The notes under the pieces: generated by a model
Told to the model about the DNA's origin: nothing
The model's database searches: none
Seen by the model: only the letters and a program-made list of their open reading frames with translations
Translations under genes and position numbers: made by a program
Source: Dendrolimus kikuchii
Taxonomy: Eukaryota; Arthropoda; Insecta; Lepidoptera; Lasiocampidae
Direction: 5' to 3'
Assembly (NCBI GenBank): GCA_019925095.2
Contig: CM034406.1
Location: forward strand, 14,728,388 to 14,792,387
DNA length: 64,000 nucleotides
Shown here: piece by piece, positions 33,556-46,300 of the stretch
Layout of the letters: each line of letters begins with the position of its first letter
Position numbering within the stretch: the first letter of the stretch is position 1

Positions 33556-35000
33556 GAAAAATATAATCAAGTATTATCGTAGGAAAAGAGAGTATATTTT
33601 TAGAGAACACCTTTAAGAGATCTTGGCAAGACAATTGCGCGATTTATTTCCCCCTCACCTTTATACCACGAACAAGAAACGTAGATATATGGTAGAAACC
33701 AACCAAGCAGACGAAGCGCTATGCTTCCACTTTTATTATATGCACCACTGCGGAGTGGGAGACTGCTTACCGTCGTCTATATTTGTTGAAAAGTACAATT
33801 GAGGTGTTTTAAGTCTCGCGTGGACTTTCTTCTACTTTCTAGGTAAGCGTGGTCCATCTTAGACCGCACTTTCACGTGACATCAGATACAATATCGGTTC
33901 AACGCGAACCTGTATAACGTAATAAAAAATTGTGTGTGTGCAATTCACATACGGCAGAAGTGAAACTTCAGAAAAGTAGCCTACGGGAGAATGAGATAAA
34001 TATAGAGTATCAGGAGTATGAGGATAATGATAAGGTCTATTATAATATTTTTACCAAAATTAAAAATTATTTTATATTTGAATACATAATCTTACATTTC
34101 ATATATTATATATTTTAAATATATTATAACACATATTATTCAAATTCCATGTTCTCACTTTGAATAATTGACACGAGAGGCTTATGATTACTAAAGTAGG
34201 AAACAAATGCTCTGGTTTCAATTTGATTTATGAACTTCAAAACTTCAAAATATTTCCAACTCTATCTTTATGTGCATAGTGTTTAAATGATTAAATATCT
34301 CTTTTAAGTGTTGCTTTATTTTCAATTAATCGAGTTTCAAATCACAACGATTCTAAAGAAGTTTCTGTTCAGAAAACTTTATTTATAGCACAGAAATTAG
34401 CTCATGTAACTTCTTGAAGGAGCAGGTATCTATTAATATTATGTACTTATATATAATTTCGTGCATAACTTTCGGTGTTCCTTATCTTAACTTGACTAAA
34501 GTTAGCGAGGAGTAGATTATCCTCATTGGTGCAGTAGCAGCAGCTACATAATATTCAACATATATTTATAGATATCGAATTAGCAGACATGTATCATTCA
34601 TAATGATGACATCTTAAAGAAGACCTTTTAAGGATATACGGCGTATCCTACAGCTATAATAGTCTAGAAAGATATCTAATCGGAAATATTCTGTATCTCA
34701 AAACTCAACTATTCTCGTTCAAACCAATTTTTGTATTAAGTATTTTTCAAGCTCGACCGTTTTGATTTTTTTCAGCTATTTCCTCATTCAAAATTTCCTT
34801 ACTTTTACATAAATAATATCGATATGATTTTAAATCTGACCAATGATACTCTACACTGAAAAAAATGTTAACAACCCTCAGTTACGTCTAAGCTAGGCGT
34901 ATTTTATTACAACATTGTATTACGACATATAAACTAGTAAATTACATTTATATAGATGCAGGAGTTTTCGGAGTACAAATACTGTAAATGAGTGAATAAA
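33556..35000. other. AT-rich stretch without a recognised gene
   Basis: About 1.4 kb with no coding similarity. A 62-codon frame at 33930-34118 has no family signature. Confidence 0.4.
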
Positions 35001-35612
35001 AGAAAACTTCGTTTAAAAAACCGTCTTCAAAAACTGAAAAGTATAAAATAACTTAATAAAGATTTTTGGCTAAGAATTTATTTAGTTTATTTTATATATC
35101 TTGAAGTCGGTGCGGAGCAAACCATAAAATTACCATATACACTGTTATAACAACAAAATATTGTAATTTTTATGGTTTACTTGGCACCAACTTCAAGATG
35201 TAGAAAATTTTATATTATTTTGTCTCTTAATAAACTAAATAAATTCTTAGTCAAAAATGTTTATTAAGTTATTTCATATTTTTTAGTTTTTGAAGACGGT
35301 TTTTTTAAACGAAGTTTTCTGTTATTTGTTACTTTTTAGTATCCAGCTATGGGTAGGCCTACGAAAGGTGCCGCGAGCCTTAAAAAATATAGGTCCAAAG
35401 AAACGGTAACGGAAAATTTTCATAAAAAATGTTCATAAAATGAAAACTACTGGGCCAAACTATGTTAAATTTTTAGGAGACCAAATGGCAACTATTCCGC
35501 ATCAAACTATAGAAGAATCATGTAAATCGGATCATAAATCTCAGCGTAATCGGTGTACATATATTTTAAAAAACCAACTAAGTTGAGAACCTCCTCCTTT
35601 TTGAAATCGGTT
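35001..35612. mobile_element. Palindromic MITE (GAAGTCGGTGC family), best copy
   Basis: Positions 35001-35320 form a near-perfect palindrome: arms from GAAAACTTCGTTTAAAAAACC to the centre and back to GAAGTTTTC, with the central TCTTGAAGTCGGTGC / GGCACCAACTTCAAGAT. A tail follows, ending with CCTCCTCCTTTTTGAAATCGGTT at about 35589-35611. The transcript would fold into a long hairpin. The same layout occurs at 16783-17325. Confidence 0.7.
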
Positions 35613-36331
35613 AAAAATAAACGAAAAGACATATGGACGTGTAGGAAACCTACATAGACACTGGCTGTATGGAAGCCTAATTATTTTATAATAAACCCAT
35701 GTGTCTAATAAGATTGTAAGTTGCTATTGAACTGTTGATGTGAAATATTATCTGCTATTCAATTAATATAAAATATAGTCCAAGTGAAGTGCAGTTTCCA
35801 TTTTATATAGATATACGCGCATACACCAGCCAAGCAATTTACAGTCTGTTGAACTATAAGTTTTAAACAGGACGAACATAAAGATTTTATAAGATTTTCG
35901 ATATTGCCAAAATCGCTATAGAATCCTCAAATCTTGTGCAATGGTTATTTTATTATTAAAACAACTTGAAACAATAAATAACAGTGTCTCATATTTATTG
36001 TGAGTAATATATTTTACTGTAGGTACGGCTATTATCTCATACTACTACTACTAGTTCAGCAAAATGTGTCACTGGACACAGTCCAAATGGCCACCGACTG
36101 TAAGGCGCCTGTTACTTTCTTTATAGCACTGCTGACGATAAGAGTTTTGGTTGCTTATAAAATCCATAGATTCTCTGTTATCATGTCGACTCAACTAAAA
36201 AAACTAATGTGTTGTATGGAGTGTAAAAATGGTTGGAAAACTTCAAATATAAAGGAAGTAATGCACTGTTTAGTTTATAACTCAAAAAAATACCTATTGA
36301 ATTATTGGATATTGATGTCGTTTGTATCGTG
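35613..36331. other. AT-rich stretch before the tandem repeat
   Basis: A 145-codon frame (36000-36437, beginning at GTG) starts here and runs into the first repeat unit. I see no family signature and do not call it a gene. Confidence 0.4.
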
Positions 36332-38147
36332 TAAAGGTTGTCCAAACTTGTTTAATAAAATAAAAATATTTAAATTCATACCAAATCTACACAAATACAT
36401 AGGATTTCTAAGAGTGGGCCAAATTTCATATGGGTAAATTTAGTAATTTCCGAAATAATCAGGTGTCGCATAATGTACGAGCAGACAGACACGAAGTGTA
36501 TCTCTTTTGTCTTTATCTGTTGGAAACCAATAGGTTTATTATTAGTTTATTATGTCATTTATAAATGACAATCTCGAATTATTTATTCGTTGTTACTATT
36601 TGCTTTAATATGAACACCAATCAACACCTTCAATATGCTAAAAATACTTAAGATGATCTTGAATGTAAATATGATATATAAGATAAAAAGTTTTAACAGA
36701 TATAATTATTAAATAAAGTATTGTAAATTTAAATAAAATGATTGAAAATAAAAGAAAAGAGAAAAATCAAAAGAATCAATAAACATCAGAAAAAATATAA
36801 TAAACGTAATAACGTCATCATAAGGTCAGGAGAGACGAAAAAAGAAGTATTTTAAATAGTAGCTAATAGCTCAATAGATATAGTCATGTTCAAACATTGG
36901 ACCCCAGGCTAGACTCCGCCTGCTCGTCGTAAAGGTTGTCCAAACTTGTTTAATAAAATAAAAATATTTAAATTCATACCAAATCTACACAAATACATAG
37001 GATTTCTAATAGTGGGCCAAATTTCATATAGCTAAATTTAGTAGTTTCTGAAATAAACAGGTGTCGCATAATGTACGAGCAGACAGTCACGAAATGTATC
37101 TCTTTTGTCTTTGTCTGTTGGAAACCCAATAGGTTTATTATTTTTATTATTAGTTTATTATGTCATTTATAAATAACAATATCGAATTATTTATTCGTTG
37201 TTATTATTTGCTTTAATATGAACTACCAATCAACACCTTCAATATGCTAAAAATACTTAAGATGATCTTGAATGTAAATATGATATATAAGATAAAAAGT
37301 TTTAACAGATATAATTATTAAATAAAGTATTCTAAATTTAAATAAAATTATTGAAAATAAAAGAAAAGAGAAAAATCAAAAGAATCAATAAACATCAGAA
37401 AAAATATAATAAACGTAATAACGTCATCATAAGGTCAGGAGAGACGAAAAAAAAAGTATTTTAAATAGTAGCTAATAGCTCAATAGATATTGTCATGTTC
37501 AAACATTGGACCCCAGGCTAGACTCCGCCTGCTCGTCGTAAAGGTTGTCCAAACTTGTTTAATAAAATAAAAATATTTAAATTCATACCAAATCTACACA
37601 AATACATAGGATTTCTAATAGTGGGCCAAATTTCATATAGCTAAATTTAGTAGTTTCTGAAATAAACAGGTGTCGCATAATGTACGAGCAGACAGTCACG
37701 AAATGTATCTCTTTTGTCTTTGTCTGTTGGAAACCCAATAGGTTTATTATTTTTATTATTAGTTTATTATGTCATTTATAAATAACAATATCGAATTATT
37801 TATTCGTTGTTATTATTTGCTTTAATATGAACTACCAATCAACACCTTCAATATGCTAAAAATACTTAAGATGATCTTGAATGTAAATATGATATATAAG
37901 ATAAAAAGTTTTAACAGATATAATTATTAAATAAAGTATTCTAAATTTAAATAAAATTATTGAAAATAAAAGAAAAGAGAAAAATCAAAAGAATCAATAA
38001 ACATCAGAAAAAATATAATAAACGTAATAACGTCATCATAAGGTCAGGAGAGACGAAAAAAAAAGTATTTTAAATAGTAGCTAATAGCTCAATAGATATT
38101 GTCATGTTCAAACATTGGACCCCAGGCTAGACTCCGCCTGCTCGTCG
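36332..38147. repeat. Threefold tandem repeat of about 600 bp
   Basis: Units at 36332-36929 (598 bp), 36930-37538 (609 bp) and 37539-38147 (609 bp), all beginning TAAAGGTTGTCCAAACTTG and ending GCCTGCTCGTCG. Units 2 and 3 appear identical by eye, while unit 1 differs by scattered substitutions and small indels. No gene is contained. The pattern fits an older duplication followed by a recent one, or an assembly artefact in the last two units. Confidence 0.9.
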
Positions 38148-38409
38148 TTTCATATCCACGGCCGGTAATAAAATCTGTCTCAAATGTTTGCTCTTACTAT
38201 GCCCGTAGGCGCCAGAGAGTCTGCCTTGGCTTTTTGCCAATGATTCGGCGGTTAACATTCGTAATCACTTCAAGAATACTGATCTGGGATAGTGATCATA
38301 AAATGAAATAGGTACTTTTTGGTTCATATTCTAAATTAATTTCATATTGTATACAGCTACAAAATGTAATATTTTAAAATAAAACAAATTCATATAATTC
38401 ATATTGACA

Positions 38410-38515
38410 ATATCACGGCCACTGAAAAGTGGCCGAAACGTCGAAAAAAAGCGAAAAACAAAAATCAAATAAATTACCGCGCTTAAAACCGTTAAACCGT
38501 AGTTTTATTAAATTC
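38410..38515 (+). repeat. Dispersed repeat with GTGGCCGAAACGTCG motif
   Basis: The inverted counterpart of 16015-16150: it shares AAAGTGGCCGAAACGT and CGCTTAAAACCGTTAAAC. It contains its own small inverted repeat GGCCACTGAAAAGTGGCC. Confidence 0.55.
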
Positions 38516-38696
38516 ATATAAATAAAAATAACCTAACAAATACCATTAAAATCGGAACAGCCTGAATATACTTATCAGTAGCAGTAGTAGAATTCTCCAC
38601 AAAGGTAGGCAAGGGATTCCAGTCCATACAGCCAATTCTGATGTAAGTCTTCGTATAGATAGCGCAGTTGAATAGTAAGCGACAACTGACTGACTG

Positions 38697-38830
38697 CGTT
38701 CTTGTGAAAACTGAAAAGGTCACATTTGACTATACAGTTCACATTTCTCACAAAAACACATAATTACTACTCAAAAACTATTGCTCATTTTAGAGAAATT
38801 TTATATATTTTTATGGCTAATAGCTAAAAA
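38697..38830 (-). repeat. Fragment of short retroposon SR270
   Basis: It matches the middle of the copies at 8983-9251 and 40240-40511 (TTCTTGTGAAAACT ... CACATTTGACTATACAGTTC), with both ends missing. Confidence 0.7.
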
Positions 38831-39403
38831 GGATTTTTTATCATAATTATTTATATATTATTTCAGGCTCTTTTTTTTAAACATATAGAAGTTGTATTAC
38901 AATTACTTTTCAAAGAATTAATGGAATTGTAACAGACAAAAATATTGTTACCGTCGCAATAATAACATACTAAGAATTCATAACGCGACAAATCTCCATA
39001 GATTCCTTATATATTATGCAAATTATAAACATTGTACAGAATGTCACATCTAGGGAACCCTTTGTTGTGTGCGGTCTGGAAACTTACCCAATTTATTAGC
39101 CATTTCGATGAAGCTGAAACAAAATTACAATGTAAACCAACTCAATAGAGTCAACAACTGATAAATCAGGACACTGCGTACCTTCCCACCATAAAACTCA
39201 GGGAGGCGACATAAAAACTTCTTTTTTATATTACGCCCTTAAATTATGATTTACAAAAGTTTCCAATGAAACGCGCTCTGTGATTTATTCGAGGCACCGG
39301 CGTTGCCACGAAATTTCTGATTTACGGCTATGACTTGGGAGTTCGGGAGAAATGTTTAATATTTAATATTGTTGGTTATAGGTCCAGTATTGTATTAGCA
39401 ATA
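38831..39403. other. AT-rich stretch, nothing recognised
   Basis: No gene or repeat boundary supported. Confidence 0.4.
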
Positions 39404-39416
39404 TAATATAATACAC

Positions 39417-39527
39417 ATACATACATACATAACTTCACGCCAGTTCCCTTGCGGGGTAGGCACGAACAACAGAGCGCCATTTAGGCTTATTCTTACACAC
39501 CTCACTTGCTTCTTCTTCTTTCACTTC
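39417..39527 (-). mobile_element. RTE-like LINE-alpha, copy D with 13-bp TSD
   Basis: Only the last about 110 bp of the family with its (TATG)n tail. TAATATAATACAC flanks it exactly at 39404-39416 and 39528-39540. Confidence 0.85.
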
Positions 39528-39540
39528 TAATATAATACAC

Positions 39541-40226
39541 GTTGTATTGATACTGAATATGTGTGTAAGCCGTGGTAACTTAGTGGGTAATATTCTGTAG
39601 TCACAAGCTTGCGTTTCAAAATTAATAATAACATAGGAATGTTAAGAAAATGCTAAATTATATGAATAAAAAAATGTATATAAGAAAACTAAACCTAATG
39701 GTTCATTTTCATCGTATTTTTATGAGAATTCAAGAGAACCCGGTCAACTTCGGAGTGCTGTAAAATCCAGGTAAATTAATGAAATTAAACGAATTTGTAG
39801 TGGAAATTGTTTATTAAAAAACCCTCTATAAGATTGCTCTGATGTCATTTTATTGTAAAATGACCAAAAAAAAGTTCAGTTATTTTTGTTTATAACTTTT
39901 TTATTTTTCATTTTATGATAAAAAGTAATACAAACAAAGTTGTAGACAATTTCATTTACTACAAATGATGTATTACAAAGTTTTCTTTAGGGTTGCTAGT
40001 TTACGAGATACGGCGCAAAAACCTTTGGTACCCCTTTTTCCAAGATGGCGGTCGGGGGACAAGTGTGGCGACCCCATAAACTTGAGGTTAAGCTTATATT
40101 AACCCCCCCTACACATCAAAAAAATCAAATTGCGTCCTCTGAAAAACGCAACCCTAAATGTAACTTTTCAATGGTCTACAAATAAATACAAAGTAGTTTG
40201 GTGGCGATTAAAAAAAATAAAAAAAG
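39541..40226. other. Unassigned stretch, probably repetitive
   Basis: No gene. A segment with CAAGATGGCGGTCGGGGG and GGCGACCCCATAAACTTGAGGTT (about 40044-40095) is less AT-rich and may be a repeat, but no second copy was found in this window. Confidence 0.35.
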
Positions 40227-40239
40227 AACGCCAGTATCT

Positions 40240-40511
40240 ATTTTTTTTTTTATGTTTAAGGCTTGGCAACCAGGCCTTTAAGCCAGGCGCAGTTGTATTG
40301 TAGGCTACAATCCACACCATTCAACGGAGTTCTTGTGAAAACTCGAAAGGCCACATTTGACTATACAGTTCACATTTCTCACAAAAACACATAATTACTA
40401 CTCAAAAACTATCAATATCCTACAACTATTGTTCATTTTAGAGTAATTTTACACATTTTTAGAAAATAAAACTGCACAGCACATCTCCTTTCAGTTCCCG
40501 CCAAAAACTCC
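40240..40511 (-). mobile_element. Short retroposon SR270 with 13-bp TSD
   Basis: A 272-bp element with a poly-T left edge, very similar to 8983-9251, flanked by AACGCCAGTATCT at 40227-40239 and 40512-40524. The minus-strand 5' end is GGAGTTTTTGGCGGGAAC and the 3' end is CCAAGCCTTAAACAT plus poly-A. Two independent TSD-flanked insertions with the same 5' edge suggest these are full length and not truncated. Confidence 0.85.
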
Positions 40512-40524
40512 AACGCCAGTATCT

Positions 40525-40854
40525 TGATATTGTATGGTAAAGAGACCAATTTAAAAAAAAACATATATACCTTCAAAACCTAAAAATAAAATGTAATGGA
40601 AGAGGTTTCAAAGAAACTCACTACCAAGTTTTCCCGCTAGCATTCCTTTATTCCACTTTATGTTTCCTGCTGTAAATAATATAAGATGCTGTTCCGCTAG
40701 TTTTATAACTGAATGTTCAAGGAGTACCATTCTATGTACAATATAATAAAACTTGAAAATACTTTATATTAAGACTTTTCTGAGTCGTTGACAAATGGAT
40801 TTTATTTTTATTATTTCTTCATAGTATTTGTATGACTGGATATTTTGTATTTGA
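40525..40854. other. AT-rich stretch, nothing recognised
   Basis: No gene or repeat boundary supported. Confidence 0.4.
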
Positions 40855-40996
40855 TCATGAATGAATGAATGAAAACTCTTTATTGTTCACCATAAGTTAA
40901 ACCTAGACAATTTAATATGAATACATTTCCGTTAGATCAATGGGCGGAATTATCGCTTATAGCGATCTCTTCCAGGCAACCCGGTGACCAAGGAGA
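40855..40996 (-). mobile_element. LINE-gamma 3' end, truncated copy
   Basis: On the minus strand it holds GGTTGCCTGGAAGAGATCGCT and, at the 3' end, GGTGAACAATAAAGAG followed by an (ATTC)n tail. Confidence 0.65.
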
Positions 40997-41675
40997 CATT
41001 TAAAGAAAAATTAAATAACATTTGGTGGTTTAACTAAATTAATAATTCATTCCTAATGAAATATAATTAAAGAAGAAACACAAAAAACTTTCATTCTTTC
41101 CTTAAGACAGATGATGTTATTTCTTCTAATGCAGTTAAAGGATGTTCAATTCGATAATTGAGTCATTTTTTTTTCTAATAAATGGAAAGACCGTTTTATA
41201 ACAAACAACATATTTTGTATTTTTTTCGCTATAATTAAAAAGTATTAAAAAGAATAATTTCTTGAACTCGAACTACCCGAATAGCAATAGCACGTCAAGA
41301 ACTCGTGTGACGTCATTGTGTGCTCCGTAGCTACGGTGACTTGTTGTGAGAAATAATCACAGTGACGTCACACGCACGCTCGGCGTGTTTTCGGTACTCG
41401 GATGTCTGTTTCAAATATGTATGTAATCTGATATAAGTTTATAATTATGGTGAATAAAAATTTAGTGTATTATAAAACTTGTATATAATCTTTCCATTTA
41501 TTAGGAAAAAAAAATTGATACAAGTGCCCGATCACTGGATTTAGGCCTTCCACAAGTTTGCGTAACATAACCTGGTCCTCTGCTTTCCTCATCCAGCTCA
41601 TACCGACGACTTGACTATGCAACGGAACATACTTTAACGAAAACTCAAATAAAGTGCTCAATATGTACTTACATA
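40997..41675. other. AT-rich stretch with a small shared segment
   Basis: No gene recognised. CCTCATCCAGCTCATACCGACGAC at about 41588-41611 recurs in intron 2 of the protease gene (about 59200-59223), so it is repeat-derived. Confidence 0.4.
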
Positions 41676-42062
41676 TCTATATATTAACACGTGAAGCAAA
41701 AACACAGCAAAAACGTTGTACCCATTTATACGAAAATTGCGCGGACGGAGGAGTATGAAATTTTGCACACATAGCTTATATAGAGAACGAGTGCAAATTG
41801 ATAATATTTTTTTTAAATTATGCAAAAAATACATTAAATCAATAAAAAAAAACATTACACACACACTACCATGTATTTGACACACACGCAAATGTACTCT
41901 TTTGTTTATTGTTAAAGTCAAATTAACAGTGTAGCCTTGACGAAATCTGTGATTATAGAAGTATATTCTTTGACAACAGAACCTTAATAATGTTCAAACT
42001 TATAATTTAGATTAATTATTATGGTCCAATTTCGACCACGGGCCACTACCACTAACCACTAG
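41676..42062 (+). mobile_element. Helitron, second family
   Basis: The 5' end is A|TCTATATATTAACACGTGAAG and the 3' end CCACTAACCACTAG|T. The interior block GAAAATTGCGCGGACGGAGGAG and the CCATGTATTTGACACACAC block are shared with the copy at about 52224-52644. Non-autonomous. Confidence 0.7.
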
Positions 42063-42457
42063 TCTGCATAATTAGGAATATGTACTCATAATATACTTTA
42101 TTCCCTTGTGTGTTCAACTTGGCCAACTGTACTTTATTGTCCCTAAAGAGAAGATAACGTAGGACCCGCAGTAGACATGAAAAACTTTTAATTAATATAA
42201 GTTAGCAACGTTCTTTGTCAGCACATTTCTGGTTTAAAAACTTCAGCGCCATATTTTGTTGTAAAGTACTATAGTTTAATTAAAAGTTTCAGTGTTTTGT
42301 GTTTAGGTAAACTTATCTATAAAAAAGAAATTTAATAATCATCTTTTTAACATTTTTCTTTACTAACTAACTGCGTTGGCTTAGCGACCCAAAATGTGTC
42401 TGGGCCTCCGAAACTAGAACACGCCACCTGTTTCTGTCCGGTGCGATTTCTTGCCAG
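42063..42457. other. AT-rich stretch, nothing recognised
   Basis: No gene or repeat boundary supported. Confidence 0.4.
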
Positions 42458-42770
42458 TTATCCGTGCAGGAACGGAGAAAGAATACAATTTCCTGCGGCC
42501 GGGCGGCCTGTCGTAAGAGGCGACTAAACAACCCACAGCCAGGTGGTAGGCCATTTGCCCGACTGGATGGCTACCACCCCTGGTCTAGAGCATGCCGCCA
42601 TAACAACTTTGAATTGTGTTCCGGCATTAGTGACCAGGTTCCGGACTCGCTTAAGAGAGCAGCAGCGCATTTCTAGCACCTTTGGTGTTGCAAATGTCGA
42701 TAGGCGATGGTAACCGCTTTCCATCAAGTGGGCCGTCTGCCTGTCTGCTGAACTCCTGCAATAACAAAAA
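42458..42770 (+). repeat. R300 copy, full length
   Basis: It runs from TTATCCGTGCAGGAACGG to GCTGAACTCCTGCAATAACAAAAA and is the best-preserved copy for defining the family. It is joined directly to a LINE fragment on its right. Confidence 0.8.
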
Positions 42771-42916
42771 GTTAAGGTCGTGGAGCTCACATACGTCAGC
42801 CTCCACTCTGTCCCTCCACCGGTACTTGGGGCGACTGACCGGACGTCGCCCATCCGGTTGTCCCAAATAGGCCCTCTTCACGCTTCGATCCTGTCCCATC
42901 CGTTCCACGTGACCGA
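42771..42916 (-). pseudogene. LINE C-terminal fragment next to the mag-type element
   Basis: The minus-strand frame reads LGHVERMGQDRSVKRAYLG and then RPKYRWRDRVEADV, the GHVERM...GRR..GRPK.RW.D.V..D pattern near the C-terminus of many non-LTR elements. It is cut at 42916 by the retrotransposon and does not continue on the far side at 47548. Confidence 0.65.
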
Positions 42917-42993
42917 GTAAATGAAACATCTCGTTACGTGTGATCTTTTATTAACTACCTACATGCAATAATATCTTTAACTAATAACACCTA
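42917..42993 (-). repeat. 3' LTR of the mag-type element
   Basis: 77 bp, identical to 47471-47547. It contains AATAAAAG, which may act as the poly-A signal. Confidence 0.85.
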
Positions 42994-43321
42994 CATAACA
43001 TGCCCCTCTTTCGTAAATACAAACATTTGGAACTTAACAATTTAATGAATACATAACTATAAAACCTACATACTTTCTTCCCTCCCCTCTATGAATTACA
43101 TATATTTTTGCTATTCACATAAATTCTCTTTACAGTAATAAAGAAAATAATGCAAGCGTTTTATTGTGAAATATAATTAATTTCATTTGTAGCTATCATT
43201 TTAAAATACATAAAAAGATTGAAAATTTAACAACCAACTATATTAGAATGACACATTGAAAACAGTTTGTATTGACTATACAATTTATAGACATAACTTA
43301 GATATAATATTATGCTATAAT

Positions 43322-46300
43322 CTAGCTTAAAACTAACCTAGACGGTGGACGAACCTGCCTACCAAAACATGTAGTAAACGTTTGTGTATGTTCATGACTA
43401 TTATTTTGAAAATTTAAGTTTTGACCTGACCCACCGGCTACAGGTTCATCGAAATCGTCATATTTACCCGCGACTTTATAAGTTACGTTATTCTGTGGAA
43501 CATCGGACTCATGTGGCGTTCGCATGATATGCTGCCTGTTCCTACGGTAGCGTGCACCACTCGGAGTGCTTACCCAGTAAGAGCGGGGCTGCGGCGCCGC
43601 GGCGTCCACGCGCGCGGGCACCCAGCGCCTCCCGCCACCGTGCTCGTAAATACGTACTCTTTCACCTGGCTTGAGTGGTACTAGTTCGCGAGTATTTTTA
43701 TCATAATTATATTTTCTTACTCTTAATCTATTACTGCGTTTCTTTTTTATTACTTGTGTATCTGGGATATGGGCGTCAAGTAATTTATGGTAGGTTGGTA
43801 ATCTCGTGTTTAACCTGCGACCCATTAGCAATTGAGCTGGAGAATAATCCTCGCCTGAAATAACGGTATTCCTAAAGTTTAATAATGCCAGATATGAATC
43901 GCTGCCATCTCTCGCAGCTTTCTCAAATAATCTCTTAACAGTTTGCACGTTTCTTTCTGCTAGTCCATTTGAACGAGGATAATATGGTGAACTGGTAACA
44001 TGTTCAAACTCCCACGTCCTAGCAAACATTTCAAACTCTTGTGATTTAAATTGCAAACCGTTGTCTGATATTAATTTTCTTGGTATACCGTGTCGGGCAA
44101 ATGTGCCCTTCATTTGTTGGATGACACTTATGCTAAGTAAATCTGACAAAGTAACTACTTCAACAAACTTTGAATAATAATCAACTACTAACAAGTAATA
44201 ATTATTTTTGATTTGAAAAATATCGGTAGCCACCACCTCCCAGGGGCGGGCCGGTTGCTTATGGGGCTGCAGCGGCTGCTTGGGCTGCGCGTTGCGGTGC
44301 TCTGCGCATACGCCGCACTCGCCAACGGTGCGTTCTATCTGTGCACACATGCCCGGCCACCACATGACGTCACGTGCGCGACGTTTACACTTCTCGATGT
44401 CAAGATGGCCCTCGTGTATTCTTCCTAACATTTCCTTTCTTAAAGATGCCGGTATAACTACTCGGTCACTACGAAACAATACGCCGTTCACCGAATGCAA
44501 CTCTTCTTTTACAGGCCAAAATAGTTTCGCTTCACTTCTAACTTTACTCTTTGACTCTGGCCATCCCTCATAGTAATAATTGATAACAACACTTAAAACT
44601 GAGTCTTTTTCCGTTTCTAATTTAATTGTTTGTAATTTATCACTGCTAAAATTGGTGTTCTCATACAGAGCTGCTACTTGAAGATCTATTTTACGCTGCA
44701 TGCTACTGTCGTCCCCCTCACCTCTTTTACGCGGTAGGGGTATGCGTGATAATGTGTCCGCCACGTACATTAGTTTCCCTGGCACGTAATTAACCTGAAG
44801 TGTGTATTTTTGGAGAACCAACATCATTCTCTGTAATCGAACAGGTGTATCACATAATGATTTTTTAAATATCGATTCGAGAGGCTTGTGGTCCGTTTCT
44901 ACGACAACCCGAGCGTGCCCATAGATGTACTGGTGAAACTTACTGCAACCGAAGACTATAGCCAGCATTTCTTTTTCGATTTGAGCCCATCGAGACTCTG
45001 CGGGGGTGAGGGTACGTGCAGCGAAAGCTATCGGCCTCCCGCCTTGTATTAAACAAGCCCCTAAGCCAGTCTGACTGGCATCTACTGAAACTGTTACTTC
45101 TTCATTCAGATTATAAAACTTAAGAGTTGGAGCTGTACTAATGTAATACTTAATTTTTTGAAAAACCCTATCATGCGATTCATTCCACTGAAATTCAACG
45201 TTCCGTTTCAGTAACTGTCTTAAAGGTTCCACTAGATCCGAATATCTATTTATAAATCGAGACAAATAATTGCACATGCCTAAAATTCGTTCTAACTCTT
45301 TCCTAGAAGTGGGAGCTGCCAATTCTTGTATTACTTTAACTCTTTCCGGATCAGGCCGCATCCCCCTACTATCAAAAATATGGCCTAAATACTTTACCTC
45401 TTCTACGCCTATTACGCATTTTTCGCGGTTGAAACGTACCCCGAATTCGGCAGCCCGCTTCAGTACGGCTTCTAACCTCGCATCGTGGATCTGCTTCGTG
45501 GGGCCGTGGACCAGAATATCGTCAGTATAAAGTTCCACCCCCTCCATTGAGAACGTAGTGTACATAGCATTATGGAAAACCTCACATGCTGAACTTATTC
45601 CGAAAGGTAATCTCAAAAACTTATATCTGCCAAACGGAGTTGCAAATGTACATAATTTAGAGCTATCTTTCGTAAGCGCGAGCATGTAGAAGCCGTTGCT
45701 TGCATCTAAATGCGAAAAATATTTAGAACCAGATAAATTAGCGGTAATATCATTCAAAGTTGGTAACTGGAAATAACTGCGTTTAATCGCCTTATTTAAA
45801 TGTCGCGGATCAATGCACAAACGTAATTTTCCTCCCGGTTTCTCTACCAGCACTATGCTGGAAACCCAGTCGGTAGGCTCGTCCACCCTTTCAATAATAT
45901 TTAACTTTTCTAGACGCTCCAGCTCCTCCTGTAACCTTGGTTTTAATTTAACTGGTATATTCCGCGAACCACATACTACGGGAGGAACCGATTCATCTAT
46001 TAATAGTTTATGTTCTCCCGGAAAACGACCTATATCTTCGAATACTCTACTATATATGTCTAACAATGGGTTAGAAGAGGCTACGCTATTTATATCTTGT
46101 ACTCTTTCTATTAATTTTAACTCTGAACATGCTCTTCGGGATAATAAATTATTACATTTAACATTTAAAACATAAATTTTATAATAACATTTTATTGATC
46201 TAAATGACAATACCGCCTCGAAATACCCGAGCACTGGTAAAATACTTTTACTGACCTCGCGTAAGACAATGTTAGTGGGCTTCAGCATGCGTCCGCGGAA

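Noticed and set aside
36000..36437. 145-codon open frame
   Set aside because: It starts at GTG, runs into the first tandem unit, has no family motifs, and is not supported by splice sites or the other units.
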